Assembly: GCA_938045805.1 (NCBI GenBank)
Contig: CALIBL010000059.1
Location: 1 to 64,000, forward strand
Direction of reading: 5' to 3'
Origin: an uncultured Rubripirellula sp.
Lineage (GTDB): Bacteria > Planctomycetota > Planctomycetia > Pirellulales > Pirellulaceae
Length of the DNA stretch: 64,000 nt
Shown here: piece by piece, positions 26,348 to 35,263 of the stretch
Position numbering within the stretch: position 1 is the first letter of the stretch
Layout of the letters: each line of letters begins with the position of its first letter
Translations under genes and position numbers: made by a program
The notes under the pieces: generated by a model
What the model saw: only the letters and a program-made list of their open reading frames with translations
Told to the model about the DNA's origin: nothing
The model's database searches: none

Positions 26348-27844
26348 TTAGATTTCCGCGAACCGCTCGGCCGCTGCTTCCCAGATCTCGGGCGTTTGCG
26401 GATGATAGGCTTTGGTTTCAAAGCTATCACGGATCAGCTGTCGGGCTTCCTTGACATCAGCGAGCCGACCGGTACCCATCATCTGCATCATCAGGTTACC
26501 AATCGCTGTCGCCTCCACCGGCCCGGCAACCACGATGCGATTACAGGCATCGGCGGTCATCTGGCAGAGCAGTTCATTGAGCGATCCGCCGCCGACGATG
26601 TGGATGGTATCGATGCGATTTTCCACCAACGACTCGAGCATTTGATGGCATGCGCGATACCGTAACGCGAGGCCCTCAAGCGCGGCTCGGTAGAATGTGC
26701 CGGGTTCTGTTGGAGCTGGCTGATTGGTTCGGGCGGCTAACGCCTCGATCGCCTCAATCATGTCATCGGGTGCCACAAGTGAAGGATCATCTGGGTTGAT
26801 CAAAAGTTCAAATGGTTTTGATTGCTCCGCAATTTGAACCATCTCGGCCCAGTCGTGTGCGGTTTCTCGACGCTGCATTGACTTGCGGATTTGTTGAAAG
26901 ATCCACAGGCCACCGATGTTCTTAAGCAGTCGGGTGCTACCCGAGACACCACGCTCATTAGTGAAGTTGAGTTGGGAACATCGAGCATTAATCCGTGCGT
27001 CTCGCACCTCACATCCCATCAGTGACCAAGTACCGCTGCTGATATAACACCAGTTTGGATGATCCGGCGCGAAATCCTCTGCCGGGACGGCCAAGACGGC
27101 TGAAGCAGTGTCGTGGGTTGCGGGGATGATCACCGGCACATGATCAAGACCCGTGGTTGCTGCTACTGAACTTTGTACCGGCCCTAGGTTGGTGCCAGGT
27201 TCCACCAGTTCGGTAAAGAGTCGGCTGGGTAACTGAAATCGCTCGATCAAATCGTGTCGCCAAGATTTGGTGCGAGGATCGAGTAGTTGGGTGGTCGAGG
27301 CGTTGGTCGCCTCAATACTGCGTTTTCCGGTCAATAGCCAGTGAAAGAAGTCGCCGATCATCATGAAGCCATCAGCGATCTCCAACGCTGGGTCCGACGC
27401 CATGCGGGCAGCGAGAAGTTGATAGAGCGTATTGATGTCCATGAATTGAAGGCCGGTCGCCTCAAAAATTTCTTCGCGTGGAACAATCTCAAAGGCACGT
27501 TCAGTCATGCCCTGATTCCGGCTGTCACGGTAGCAACGCGCTACGCCCGTGATTTGTTCTGATTGGTCGACCAAAACGTAGTCCACTCCCCAAGTATCAA
27601 CACCAACTGACTCCACCTCGGGATGTTCTAAAGCCGCCAAGCGTAAGCCTTCTTGGATTTCTTTCCAAAGTCCCAGAACGTCCCACTGCAGAGAATCGTG
27701 GACGCGAACCGGCGAGTTGTCGAAGCGATGGATGACTTCTAGTTCCAGCTTTCCATCGCGGAGCACCCCCGCAATTACACGACCGCTGGACGCTCCGAGA
27801 TCGACGGCAAGGTAGACTTTTTGCGTGTCTTCACACTTTTGCAT
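26348..27844 (-). CDS. rhaB: rhamnulokinase
   Basis: A 498-residue FGGY-family sugar kinase. The N-terminal phosphate-1 motif is LAVDLGASSGRVIAG, followed by SLQWDVLGLWKEIQEGL and GVDTWGVDYVLVD; the central region has ISSGTWSLMGCE and the C-terminal adenosine-site segment is HIVGGGSLNELLCQMTAD. These match RhaB, which phosphorylates L-rhamnulose at C1. No rhaA or rhaD gene is next to it. A non-coding stretch of about 800 bases lies upstream and may carry its control region. Confidence 0.92.
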   Translation of the reverse strand: MQKCEDTQKVYLAVDLGASSGRVIAGVLRDGKLELEVIHRFDNSPVRVHDSLQWDVLGLWKEIQEGLRLAALEHPEVESVGVDTWGVDYVLVDQSEQITGVARCYRDSRNQGMTERAFEIVPREEIFEATGLQFMDINTLYQLLAARMASDPALEIADGFMMIGDFFHWLLTGKRSIEATNASTTQLLDPRTKSWRHDLIERFQLPSRLFTELVEPGTNLGPVQSSVAATTGLDHVPVIIPATHDTASAVLAVPAEDFAPDHPNWCYISSGTWSLMGCEVRDARINARCSQLNFTNERGVSGSTRLLKNIGGLWIFQQIRKSMQRRETAHDWAEMVQIAEQSKPFELLINPDDPSLVAPDDMIEAIEALAARTNQPAPTEPGTFYRAALEGLALRYRACHQMLESLVENRIDTIHIVGGGSLNELLCQMTADACNRIVVAGPVEATAIGNLMMQMMGTGRLADVKEARQLIRDSFETKAYHPQTPEIWEAAAERFAEI

Positions 27845-28652
27845 GGTTGGTTTTCTCAGGTTCGATAGTGCGCTGGGTTCGTCTTTGATGCACTGGCTGC
27901 ATTGCGTATCAGTCGGCTCATCGCGGAGCAGTCGCCGAGGCGCACGCTTGGCAAACAGCTTGGTCTCGTTCGGCGTTAAGGCTAACTCGATCTAAGTGGG
28001 GAAAAAAGCAGGTGTTAAAATGGGGGTTTTGCTGTCACCTCTGGGTGGCGAGACACAATAAGCCATCTTCAGCCCTTTGGAGTGGTATTGAAATAGACCT
28101 ATGGGAGGGTTTGGTGTGCTGGTTCGTATTTTTGGCCAATCCGCAAATGCATTCCGTCGTCGGGTCGGCATTTTTTTAAATCTCGGTACTCCAAGGCTTT
28201 ATCGCTCAGAGAGGATCTGAGAGCCGTTGAAATCTAAAATCTGCAGTTGACCGAGAGTGGTGAGGGCGTAATCTAAAGCTGACGATGGGACACGCGGTCA
28301 GGGGATTGCCCTCGGCGGTGTCACTGACGCCAATCTGGTTTTGTCTGCCGCGCAAGTTATTGCTTGCAAAGGGCTTACGTCCTTTAGGTGTTTTGTTGAC
28401 GAATCTCGCTATCTTATTTTTTCTCCGCTAGTTCGCCTCGCGTGAGAATCCTTGATGTCAGCTTGCGGCCACGGGCTGACACGGCCGAAAGGCTCGCAGG
28501 ATTTCCTGCGAGCCTTTCCTGGTTACTCACGGGCCGGGTGCATGATGTGCCCGGCAGCGAACGCTTGCGAGTGACACATCCGAGCGATGAATGCATGGTC
28601 AGTCCCATGCGATTCAATGCACTCATGCTGATCAGTAGTTTTAGTAGCGGCT
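27845..28652. other. long non-coding region between rhaB and a Nudix gene
   Basis: About 800 bases without a convincing gene. Two overlapping opposite-strand frames of 73 and 80 codons (28414-28663) both cross the same hairpins and look like by-products of the inverted repeats. The left part has no clear motif apart from AAAGG/CCTTT near 28370; the right part (28456-28615) has the hairpins described separately. The rhaB promoter should be in the left part, but I cannot place it. Confidence 0.5.
28456..28615. ncRNA. candidate structured RNA or dispersed intergenic repeat (four hairpins)
   Basis: Four inverted repeats follow each other. H1: TGTCAGC (28456-28462) with GCTGACA (28475-28481). H2: AAAGGCTCGCAGGA with its exact complement (28488-28517), a 14-bp arm around TT. 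H3: CCGGGTGCA and TGTGCCCGG (28534-28554), enclosed by GTTACTC (28522-28528) pairing with GAGTGAC (28569-28575, one G-U). H4: GAATGCATGG with CCATGC(g)ATTC (28589-28615). The enclosing helix around H3 is what one expects of a folded RNA. Strand is undecided, and a mobile repeat family with conserved palindromes would explain the pattern equally well. Confidence 0.4.
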
Positions 28653-29129
28653 TCAATCCTTGAGTAGTGAAGCGTTGATTTGAACTTCACCTGCGGCCAA
28701 TGCAGTGATGAATTGTGGCAAGCTGGGTAGCATGCCTTCGCTTTGATTGATCTCGGTTTGAGTCATCCAAAAGACTGCTTCAACCTCATCAGGGTTGGCC
28801 ACAGGTTGTTCGTCTTCATCGATTTTCGCATGCCACCAAGCGAGGTCCGTGCCCCAACTGGTTGTGCTTCTCCAGCAAAGTCGAACCGGGGTGACCTCGA
28901 GGTTCAATTCCTCTCGCATCTCACGACACAACGCTTCCTCTTCACTTTCGCCCGGTTCAATACCGCCGCCGGGTAAGCAGAGCATTCCGGGTGCAGTGAC
29001 CGTTTGAGATCTTTGAATCACCAAGAGACGATTTTGCCGCACGATGATGGCGACAACCCCGCGACGACGAGAGGGGTCCTTGTGGTACTCTGCTAGATTC
29101 TCGAGCGGAGGATTGTGAGAAGAGGTCAT
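28653..29129 (-). CDS. Nudix hydrolase
   Basis: About 158 residues from the Met chosen (MTSSHNPPLENL). The Nudix box GGIEPGESEEEALCREM continues with the REEL end of the motif, preceded by GVVAIIVRQNRLLVIQRS. It would hydrolyse a nucleoside diphosphate linked to another group; the short length and VTAPGMLCLPGG context fit MutT/ADP-ribose-type or general housecleaning enzymes. An upstream frame of 20 codons would overlap the start of the divergent nucleotidyltransferase gene and is less likely. It is divergently arranged to that gene. Confidence 0.87.
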   Translation of the reverse strand: MTSSHNPPLENLAEYHKDPSRRRGVVAIIVRQNRLLVIQRSQTVTAPGMLCLPGGGIEPGESEEEALCREMREELNLEVTPVRLCWRSTTSWGTDLAWWHAKIDEDEQPVANPDEVEAVFWMTQTEINQSEGMLPSLPQFITALAAGEVQINASLLKD

Positions 29130-29161
29130 GGAGGGTTCCGTTTTGAGGCCGTGCTCGTTGC

Positions 29162-30511
29162 GTGTGTTGTAGACTACCACGCAGTTCACCCGACAGGTTC
29201 AGTCCAAGACAGATTGAGACAAGATTGAGTTTTACGCCAAAACAAATCGAACTATCTCCGGCCGCGGATGAGGCGGTGCGCATTGTGGCTCGGCTTCAAG
29301 AGGCTGGGTTCATCGCCTATTTGGCAGGTGGTTGTGTGCGCGACGCTTTGTTGGGGAAAGATCCAAAGGATTATGACGTTGCGACCAATGCTGCTCCTGA
29401 CGCGGTGAGGCAAGTTTTTGGGAAATCAAAAACGTTAGCTTTCGGGGCTTCGTTTGGCGTAATCGGAGTTCTGCCTGAACGACGCAGCAGGAAATCGGGG
29501 GTGGGGCAGGCGATCGAGGTTGCGACTTTTCGAAGCGACGGGAGCTACAGTGATGGACGGCGACCTGATTCTGTTCGCTTTGGTGATCCGGAAGAAGACG
29601 CGCTGAGGCGAGATTTCACGATCAATGGTTTGTTTTACGATCCAACTGAAGGCCGCGTGATTGATTTCGTTGGGGGGCAATCCGATCTGTTCAACGGGTT
29701 GTTGAGGACGATTGGTCGGGCGGATGACCGCTTCAATGAAGATCGTTTGCGGATGCTCCGAGCCATTCGATTTTCGGCGACACTCGGTTTTCAAATTGAT
29801 CCTGAAACTGAAGCAGCGATTGGGCAACACGCTGATGCGATTACGGTGGTCAGTGGCGAGCGGGTTGGTGCTGAGATGCGACGCGTGTTGCTTGCGCCGA
29901 ATCTGCTCGATGGAATGCGTTCGTTGTTAACAACGAATCTTGCTAAGAGTGTTTTGCCCGATCTACCGAATCTAGATTTTGATACGCTCGCTTCACGCTT
30001 AAATTTTTGCCGCAATGATGACTTTCGCTTTCCGTTGAGCGTGATCTTGGCGACAGCTGACAAGTCAATGCAGTCACTCCGGTCACTTACCAAATGCTGG
30101 AGATTGGCAAATCAAGAAGTGCGGTCATTGAGATCGTCGTTGGAGTCTTACGAGAAGGTTTTAGATTTTGCGGAGCTCCCTTGGTCAAAAACTCAACCGG
30201 TGATGATTGATCGCGATGTCGAATTCATCATGAATCTTGCTTCAAGCTTTGCTAATGCAGAGCCCAACTTGGTCGTCAGGGAGCGGGTTCTCAAGAGTCT
30301 CGACAAGGCCAACCAGGTGTTGCTATGGCCAGCGGAAAGATTGAACCCAGAGCCACTGATCGGCGGTGAAGACCTGAGAAGTCTGGGATTTGAACCCAGC
30401 CCAATGTACGCGAAAGTTTTACAGGGAGCTCGCGACGCACAGTTGGATCAACAGTTGTGTACCAAAGAAGAGGCAACCACATGGGCGATCCGTCAGTTTC
30501 AACAGCGTTGA
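29162..30511 (+). CDS. CCA-adding enzyme / poly(A) polymerase family nucleotidyltransferase
   Basis: Up to 449 residues of a class II template-independent nucleotidyltransferase. Head-domain motifs are AYLAGGCVRDALLG, PKDYDVATNAAPDAV, RRDFTINGLFYDP and EDRLRMLRAIRFSATLGF. The enzyme adds CCA to tRNA ends or A tails to RNA; the DVATNA form leans toward the PcnB-like branch, but in bacteria with one enzyme either role is possible. It matters here since at least the tRNA genes in this window do not encode CCA. No HD domain is seen. The start is uncertain; TTG at 29225 would give a better family N terminus and avoid overlap of control regions. Confidence 0.9.
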   Translation: MCCRLPRSSPDRFSPRQIETRLSFTPKQIELSPAADEAVRIVARLQEAGFIAYLAGGCVRDALLGKDPKDYDVATNAAPDAVRQVFGKSKTLAFGASFGVIGVLPERRSRKSGVGQAIEVATFRSDGSYSDGRRPDSVRFGDPEEDALRRDFTINGLFYDPTEGRVIDFVGGQSDLFNGLLRTIGRADDRFNEDRLRMLRAIRFSATLGFQIDPETEAAIGQHADAITVVSGERVGAEMRRVLLAPNLLDGMRSLLTTNLAKSVLPDLPNLDFDTLASRLNFCRNDDFRFPLSVILATADKSMQSLRSLTKCWRLANQEVRSLRSSLESYEKVLDFAELPWSKTQPVMIDRDVEFIMNLASSFANAEPNLVVRERVLKSLDKANQVLLWPAERLNPEPLIGGEDLRSLGFEPSPMYAKVLQGARDAQLDQQLCTKEEATTWAIRQFQQR

Positions 30512-30587
30512 GTGTCTCGCATGTGTGAATCTGTTTGCTGGCCTGCCACTGGGATCTTTCCCGTCGGCAAAATCTAGTCGGCGAGAT

Positions 30588-31886
30588 CTAGTTCTTAGGG
30601 AGTTTGAATTTAACCTTGGTTGCGCAGTCGTTTTTGACTTCGATCACTTCGGCTGATCCGCCTTCGAGTTGGATCACATCACCTTGTGCGGGGATCTTTT
30701 GTAGGACGTCCATCAGTAATCCGCTGATGGTGTCCGCTTCATCAGATTCACTCAGTGGGATGCACAACTCTTTCCGAGCTTCGTCCAAACGCACCGATCC
30801 ATTCACCAAAAACTCGTCAGGGCCCGTCGGAACGAAGTCCGGTTGTTCGGTGTCAAATTCGTCTTCTACCGGACCAACGATTTCTTCGAGAACATTCTCG
30901 AGGGTTACCACACCGGTTGCCACTCCGTACTCATCGATCACCATTGCGAGTAACTGGTGAGTCGCTTGGAAGTGTCGAAGCACCCGACTGATGGGCATGG
31001 TTTCGGGGACTTTTTTGGGTGGACGCATCAGATCGCGTAGGTTGAAATTTTCCGATTCAATCGGAATCCCTAATAGGTCTTTGATGTGAACCACTCCGAG
31101 TACATCGTCTAGCGAGCCATCGCAGACGGGGTATCGAGTGTGTTTGCTGAGGCGAACCTTTTCGAGGATTTCTGAAAGCGGTTGATCCACGTCAAAGAAT
31201 GCCACTTCGTTACGTGGCACCATTACTCGACGAACAATGAGGTCATCAAACTCGAAAACGTTGTTGATCAACGAGTGCTCATTCCTGCTCAGGTTCCCTC
31301 GGACATGAGCATCCCTGAGAATGACCCGGATTTCATCTTCGCTGACCGGTCCATCATGTTCCGCGGTACCGTGGATCCCGACCCGCTGCAGCAGGAACGA
31401 GGTGGTTTCGTTGAGAACAGCAAGGAAGGGATAGAGAATCACGTAAAAGAATTTGAGCGGTGCAGCGCACCACAGCAACATGCTTTCGGGGCGACGAATC
31501 GCAAAGATCTTCGGAAACTGTTCTCCAACAACCAGATGGAGTCCCGTAATGACCGAGAACGCGGCAGCAAAGCCGATCACATGAACAATTTGAGGATCGT
31601 CGATCCCGAGCCACTGCAGTGGGCTTTCAAGGAGCGCCGCGAAGGCCGGTTCACCCACCCAGCCAAGACCCAGTGAAGCCATGGTGATGCCGAGTTGACA
31701 CGCGGAAAGCGATTCATCAAGTCGATTAGCCAGCCAACGAGCGGTTTGAGCAAACGGGCGACGCTCTTTGACAAGTTGGTCGATTCGAGCCACTCGGACT
31801 TTGACCAAGGCGAATTCTGCAGCGACAAAAAATCCGTTCAAGATGATCAGAACAACTGCTCCGATCAGAAACATCAGTGTGGTCAT
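30588..31886 (-). CDS. DUF21-CBS-CorC/HlyC transporter-associated membrane protein
   Basis: About 432 residues: an N-terminal DUF21/CNNM membrane domain starting directly with a helix (MTTLMFLIGAVVLIILNGFF), two CBS domains (VMVPRNEVAFFDVDQPLSEI; VATGVVTLENVLEEIVG) and a C-terminal CorC_HlyC domain (FLVNGSVRLDEARKELC). Members of this family handle Mg2+ or Co2+ or regulate such transport; older annotations call them hemolysins. A Met eight codons upstream is also possible. The 13-bp palindrome ATCAATGATTGAT (31926-31938) sits just before the start and may be an operator. Confidence 0.9.
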   Translation of the reverse strand: MTTLMFLIGAVVLIILNGFFVAAEFALVKVRVARIDQLVKERRPFAQTARWLANRLDESLSACQLGITMASLGLGWVGEPAFAALLESPLQWLGIDDPQIVHVIGFAAAFSVITGLHLVVGEQFPKIFAIRRPESMLLWCAAPLKFFYVILYPFLAVLNETTSFLLQRVGIHGTAEHDGPVSEDEIRVILRDAHVRGNLSRNEHSLINNVFEFDDLIVRRVMVPRNEVAFFDVDQPLSEILEKVRLSKHTRYPVCDGSLDDVLGVVHIKDLLGIPIESENFNLRDLMRPPKKVPETMPISRVLRHFQATHQLLAMVIDEYGVATGVVTLENVLEEIVGPVEDEFDTEQPDFVPTGPDEFLVNGSVRLDEARKELCIPLSESDEADTISGLLMDVLQKIPAQGDVIQLEGGSAEVIEVKNDCATKVKFKLPKN

Positions 31887-32324
31887 GGGAGCCTCAAGTG
31901 CCGGCAGCATTGCCAGCGAAATTTAATCAATGATTGATCAGTGTAGAGCAAGACGGCTAAATCTGTTGGTGTTCACCGTGCCTTCTTCCTAAAAACAAGA
32001 TTTTTGCAATGAGTCAGCGATCAATCTAAATCCACGTGGGATGATTTTCTGAGTTATTGCCATGTCACGATACCGGTTTAACGCTCGCGGGGTTGCGCGC
32101 AAGAGCGAATGTGTCGTCATGGACTGATCTTGACCAATTGAGTGGTCTGAGATTAAGAATTTCGCTGAGGCAGAACCTCGAGCTGGATTGCCGAATCAGA
32201 TGGATCTGGTGAGGGTTTCAGCTAGCGAATGATTCGTTACGGCGAATATTTTGCACAAAAACAAGACCGCCAAGCATCAGAACACCCAGTATCAAACCAC
32301 AGACCAGCCAAGGAAGGTTGCACG
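31887..32324. other. divergent non-coding spacer
   Basis: It separates the DUF21-CBS gene (minus) from the DegT aminotransferase gene (plus). It holds a perfect palindrome ATCAATGATTGAT at 31926-31938, and a Shine-Dalgarno AAGGAAGG at 32310-32317 that fixes the aminotransferase start. Small GC-rich inverted repeats near 32090-32115 (CGCTC/GAGCG) are not followed by T-runs. I see no other feature. Confidence 0.45.
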
Positions 32325-33488
32325 ATGGTTCAGTCTCCCCAAAACGTCCCGCTTCTCGACATCAACCGCGATAATCGTCCCCATCGCGAAGAATTCATCG
32401 AAGCGCTCACCGAAGTGGTCGACAGCGGGCGGTTCCTTTTCGGCCCAGATGTGTTGGAACTCGAGAAGGAAGTTGCTGCCCACAGCCAAGCCGAGCATGG
32501 AATTGGCTGTGCATCGGGTAGTGATGCACTGTTGCTAGCTTTAATGGCATTGGGCATTGGCCCTGGCGATGAGGTCATCGTTCCGAGTTTTACTTTTTTT
32601 GCGTCAGTCAGTTGCATCACTCGATTGGGTGCGACACCGATCTTCGCAGATATTCGTCCCGATACTTTCAATATCGACACCGGCCATATGGAGAGCTTGA
32701 TCAGCGAGCGAACTCGCGCGATCATTCCAGTTCACCTATTCGGTCAATGTGCCGAAATTGATCGTATTTGTCAGGTTGCCGGTCAGCACGATATTCCGGT
32801 GATCGAGGATGCAGCACAGGCGATCGGCGCGGCTTATCATTCGCGGCCCGCGGGTAGTTGGGGTTTGGTTGGCTGTTTCAGCTTTTACCCGACCAAAAAT
32901 CTTGGTGGGATGGGTGATGGTGGAATGATGACTAGCGGCGATGCAGAGATGGCAGATCGGCTTCGCCTCTTTGCTGGTCACGGCATGCGTCCTCGCTACT
33001 ACCATCAGGTTGTTGGTATCAACAGTCGTTTGGATACCTTTCAAGCCGCAGTGCTTCGAGTGAAACTGAGGCATCTTGGTGATGCGGTTGAGAGGCGAAC
33101 AGCGATTGCAAATCGATACAAGGAACTACTGGGCGATCAGCAACTGGTTGGTTCTGATGAGTTAACACTACCGTACGTGGATCCAAATGCTTTTCACGTT
33201 TGGAATCAATTTTCGATTCGTGTGGCCGGTGGGCAGCGTGATGCATTGCGTGCTCATCTTGCTGACCAAGGTGTTGGAAGCGAGATCTATTATCCCGTGC
33301 CGATGCACCAGCAAGAATGTTTCGAGTACCTTGGCGTTGACGGATCGACGCTACCGGAAACGGAACGAGCGGCTGCGGAGATTCTTAATCTGCCAATCTT
33401 CCCGGGTTTGACCGAGGCAGAGCAGTCGCGTGTGGTGGATTCGATTGCGAGTTTCTACCATCAGCAATCCGCTCGGGTCGCTGCCTAG
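32325..33488 (+). CDS. DegT/DnrJ/EryC1-family PLP aminotransferase
   Basis: A 387-residue sugar aminotransferase. The start is decided by AAGGAAGG seven bases before this ATG; an upstream frame of 32 codons has no family similarity. Motifs: VPLLDINRDNRPHREEF, GIGCASGSDALLLALMALG, EVIVPSFTFFASVSCI, PVIEDAAQAIGA, and the PLP lysine in FYPTKNLGGMGDGG about residue 191. Such enzymes put an amino group on keto-sugar nucleotides for surface polysaccharide; some act as dehydratases. The specific sugar is unknown, and no sugar-nucleotide genes are beside it. It overlaps the convergent rnpA stop by four bases. Confidence 0.9.
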   Translation: MVQSPQNVPLLDINRDNRPHREEFIEALTEVVDSGRFLFGPDVLELEKEVAAHSQAEHGIGCASGSDALLLALMALGIGPGDEVIVPSFTFFASVSCITRLGATPIFADIRPDTFNIDTGHMESLISERTRAIIPVHLFGQCAEIDRICQVAGQHDIPVIEDAAQAIGAAYHSRPAGSWGLVGCFSFYPTKNLGGMGDGGMMTSGDAEMADRLRLFAGHGMRPRYYHQVVGINSRLDTFQAAVLRVKLRHLGDAVERRTAIANRYKELLGDQQLVGSDELTLPYVDPNAFHVWNQFSIRVAGGQRDALRAHLADQGVGSEIYYPVPMHQQECFEYLGVDGSTLPETERAAAEILNLPIFPGLTEAEQSRVVDSIASFYHQQSARVAA

Positions 33489-33937
33489 GAACGCCGGTCG
33501 ATATACTTGGCAACGCGTTGCGTTAATTTTTGCAGCGACTCATTGATCCTTTCGGCGTCAGGAACCGCCCCTTTCTTGGGCCGCACAATGATGTCGAGAT
33601 GGCTGGGGAATTGATGCTGTTGTTTCCGGAACGCTTCACGAAGGAGGCGTTTCCATCGATTTCGAGTTACCGCGTTGCCCGTTTTCTTCGGGATCGTGAT
33701 ACCGATCCGTGTCTCCGACAAATCATCCAACGGTGGATTTTGGCTTTTTGGGGATCTTGCGACGGCGCAAACCACCAAGAGATGGTCTGCCTTACAAACC
33801 CCATAGCGCAAGATTCGCCCAAACTCCAGCCCGCTCAGAACACGCTGCGATTTGTTGAAGCACAGTCGTTGACGCTCGGTTGAAGCCAAGGCGTTCACCT
33901 CTGCTGCTGATGAAGAGTTGCTTCTAGGGGGTTTCAT
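33485..33937 (-). CDS. rnpA: ribonuclease P protein component
   Basis: About 150 residues with the RnpA core in the C-terminal two thirds: LCFNKSQRVLSGLEFGRIL, RIGITIPKKTGNAV, and the RNR motif TRNRWKRLLREAFRK, which binds RNase P RNA. It helps the catalytic RNA process tRNA 5' ends. The 40 residues before the core are Ser/Pro-rich and not conserved; a TTG at 33994, immediately after the dnaJ stop, could start a longer form. Unlike most bacteria, rpmH (L34) is not upstream and yidD/yidC are not downstream; the gene follows a dnaJ homologue with almost no gap. Confidence 0.92.
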   Translation of the reverse strand: MKPPRSNSSSAAEVNALASTERQRLCFNKSQRVLSGLEFGRILRYGVCKADHLLVVCAVARSPKSQNPPLDDLSETRIGITIPKKTGNAVTRNRWKRLLREAFRKQQHQFPSHLDIIVRPKKGAVPDAERINESLQKLTQRVAKYIDRRS

Positions 33938-33994
33938 GCCGAGAATCGGCGGTGGTCTGGTTGGGGGACTCGCTAGGGGCGAACGAGCGTTCAA

Positions 33995-35017
33995 TCAAAA
34001 CGAAAGATCATTCCTCGGCATGAACGGGTTCCGCTCGTCGAATTGTTTCGCTAGTTCTCGAGAGGCATCATCCATCTGGTTGGGTAGTTGGATTTGAAGT
34101 GTAACGATCAGGTCACCTGCGGTGCCGTCCCGCTGTTGAACACCTTGACCTTTCAGCCGTAGTCTTTTTCCACTGCTACTGCCGGCCGGAATGCTGAGAG
34201 TCACCGATCCATTGGGGGTCGGGACGTCAATTTTTGCACCCAATGCCGCTTCGCCAAATCGGATGGGAAGTGTGAGTTCGAGGTTGCGATTGTTCCTTTT
34301 AAAATAGGGATGCGGAGAGACTTTGATGATCAGAATCAGGTCACCGGCGGGGCCTCCGAAGCGTCCCGGTTTGCCACGATCACGAAGACGAATCTTTGAA
34401 CCTTCATCCACGCCAGCAGGTATGTTTACAGCGATCTTTTCCTGCTCAAGATAGAACTCGGTCGTCCCACCTTTGACGGCTGTTTCCAGCGGAATTTCTA
34501 TCTCATAGCGGATGTTTTCTCCTCGGCGACTCGCTTGAGCCTGACGTCCTCCGGGAAAACCTCCTCCCGGAAATCCGCCACCACCTCGGCGACCTCCACC
34601 AACAAGTTGTTCAAAGAAGTCAGAAAAACCGTCGAATTGAGTTTGGCTACCACCTCGACCGAAGATCTGCTCGATGTCTAATCCGTCGAAGCCACCGGCG
34701 TGCGGGTTGAATCCACCTCCTCGGATCTTTTCAAAGTCAGCACCGTAACGGTCATAAGCTGCCCGTTTTTCGTCATCACTCAGGACGTCGTAAGCTTCCT
34801 GAACCCGTTTGAAATGATCTCTCGCCACCTCATCATCGGGGTTCTTATCCGGGTGGTACTTTAGCGCCAGCTTACGATGTGCTTTCTTAATTTCATCTTT
34901 GGATGCATCACGGCTCAATCCTAGGACTTGATAAAGATCTTTTGACACGGAACGATCAGTTTCATCGGAGGAATGTTGGGTTTTGGTTGTCAGGAGGTGC
35001 TCCAGTGACAACAACAA
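33995..35017 (-). CDS. DnaJ-family co-chaperone without zinc finger (CbpA/type II-like)
   Basis: A 340-residue Hsp40. The J domain ([23 protein letters not shown] in KYHPDKNP) is followed by a Gly/Phe-rich linker with [10 protein letters not shown] and [15 protein letters not shown], then the two substrate-binding beta domains ([44 protein letters not shown]). The four CxxCxGxG repeats of DnaJ proper are absent, so it is a CbpA-like type. It stimulates DnaK ATPase. A 26-residue Ser/Thr-rich extension precedes the J domain. It sits between tilS and rnpA in the same direction. Confidence 0.92.
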   Translation of the reverse strand: MLLSLEHLLTTKTQHSSDETDRSVSKDLYQVLGLSRDASKDEIKKAHRKLALKYHPDKNPDDEVARDHFKRVQEAYDVLSDDEKRAAYDRYGADFEKIRGGGFNPHAGGFDGLDIEQIFGRGGSQTQFDGFSDFFEQLVGGGRRGGGGFPGGGFPGGRQAQASRRGENIRYEIEIPLETAVKGGTTEFYLEQEKIAVNIPAGVDEGSKIRLRDRGKPGRFGGPAGDLILIIKVSPHPYFKRNNRNLELTLPIRFGEAALGAKIDVPTPNGSVTLSIPAGSSSGKRLRLKGQGVQQRDGTAGDLIVTLQIQLPNQMDDASRELAKQFDERNPFMPRNDLSF

Positions 35018-35263
35018 ACTCGCTGCAAATCGAGGTCACTTGAATGTAACTAGTTTTACGAGATCTCTGGAGGTGACAGCCGTGGCTCCAGATGACGTTT
35101 TAGCCGCATTGCTCTGGTACTGCGCTGTTTTATCGCTACGACCTTGGCAAAGTTCGACTCTGTCCGAGGTCGTCCCTGCCAAATGGACAGCACGCAATCA
35201 CCATCACTCACTCTTGATGCAAATTGCGAACCAACGCGCACCTGGTTGAGCGTCCGAGACGAA

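Noticed and set aside
28414-28663. Two overlapping small frames (80 and 73 codons) on opposite strands
   Set aside because: Both cross the same set of palindromes, which produce open frames on both strands. Neither has a plausible start site or protein-like pattern.
33900-34000. Possible rpmH (L34) gene upstream of rnpA
   Set aside because: The dnaJ stop codon is directly next to the rnpA frame and no L34-like basic peptide can be read there.
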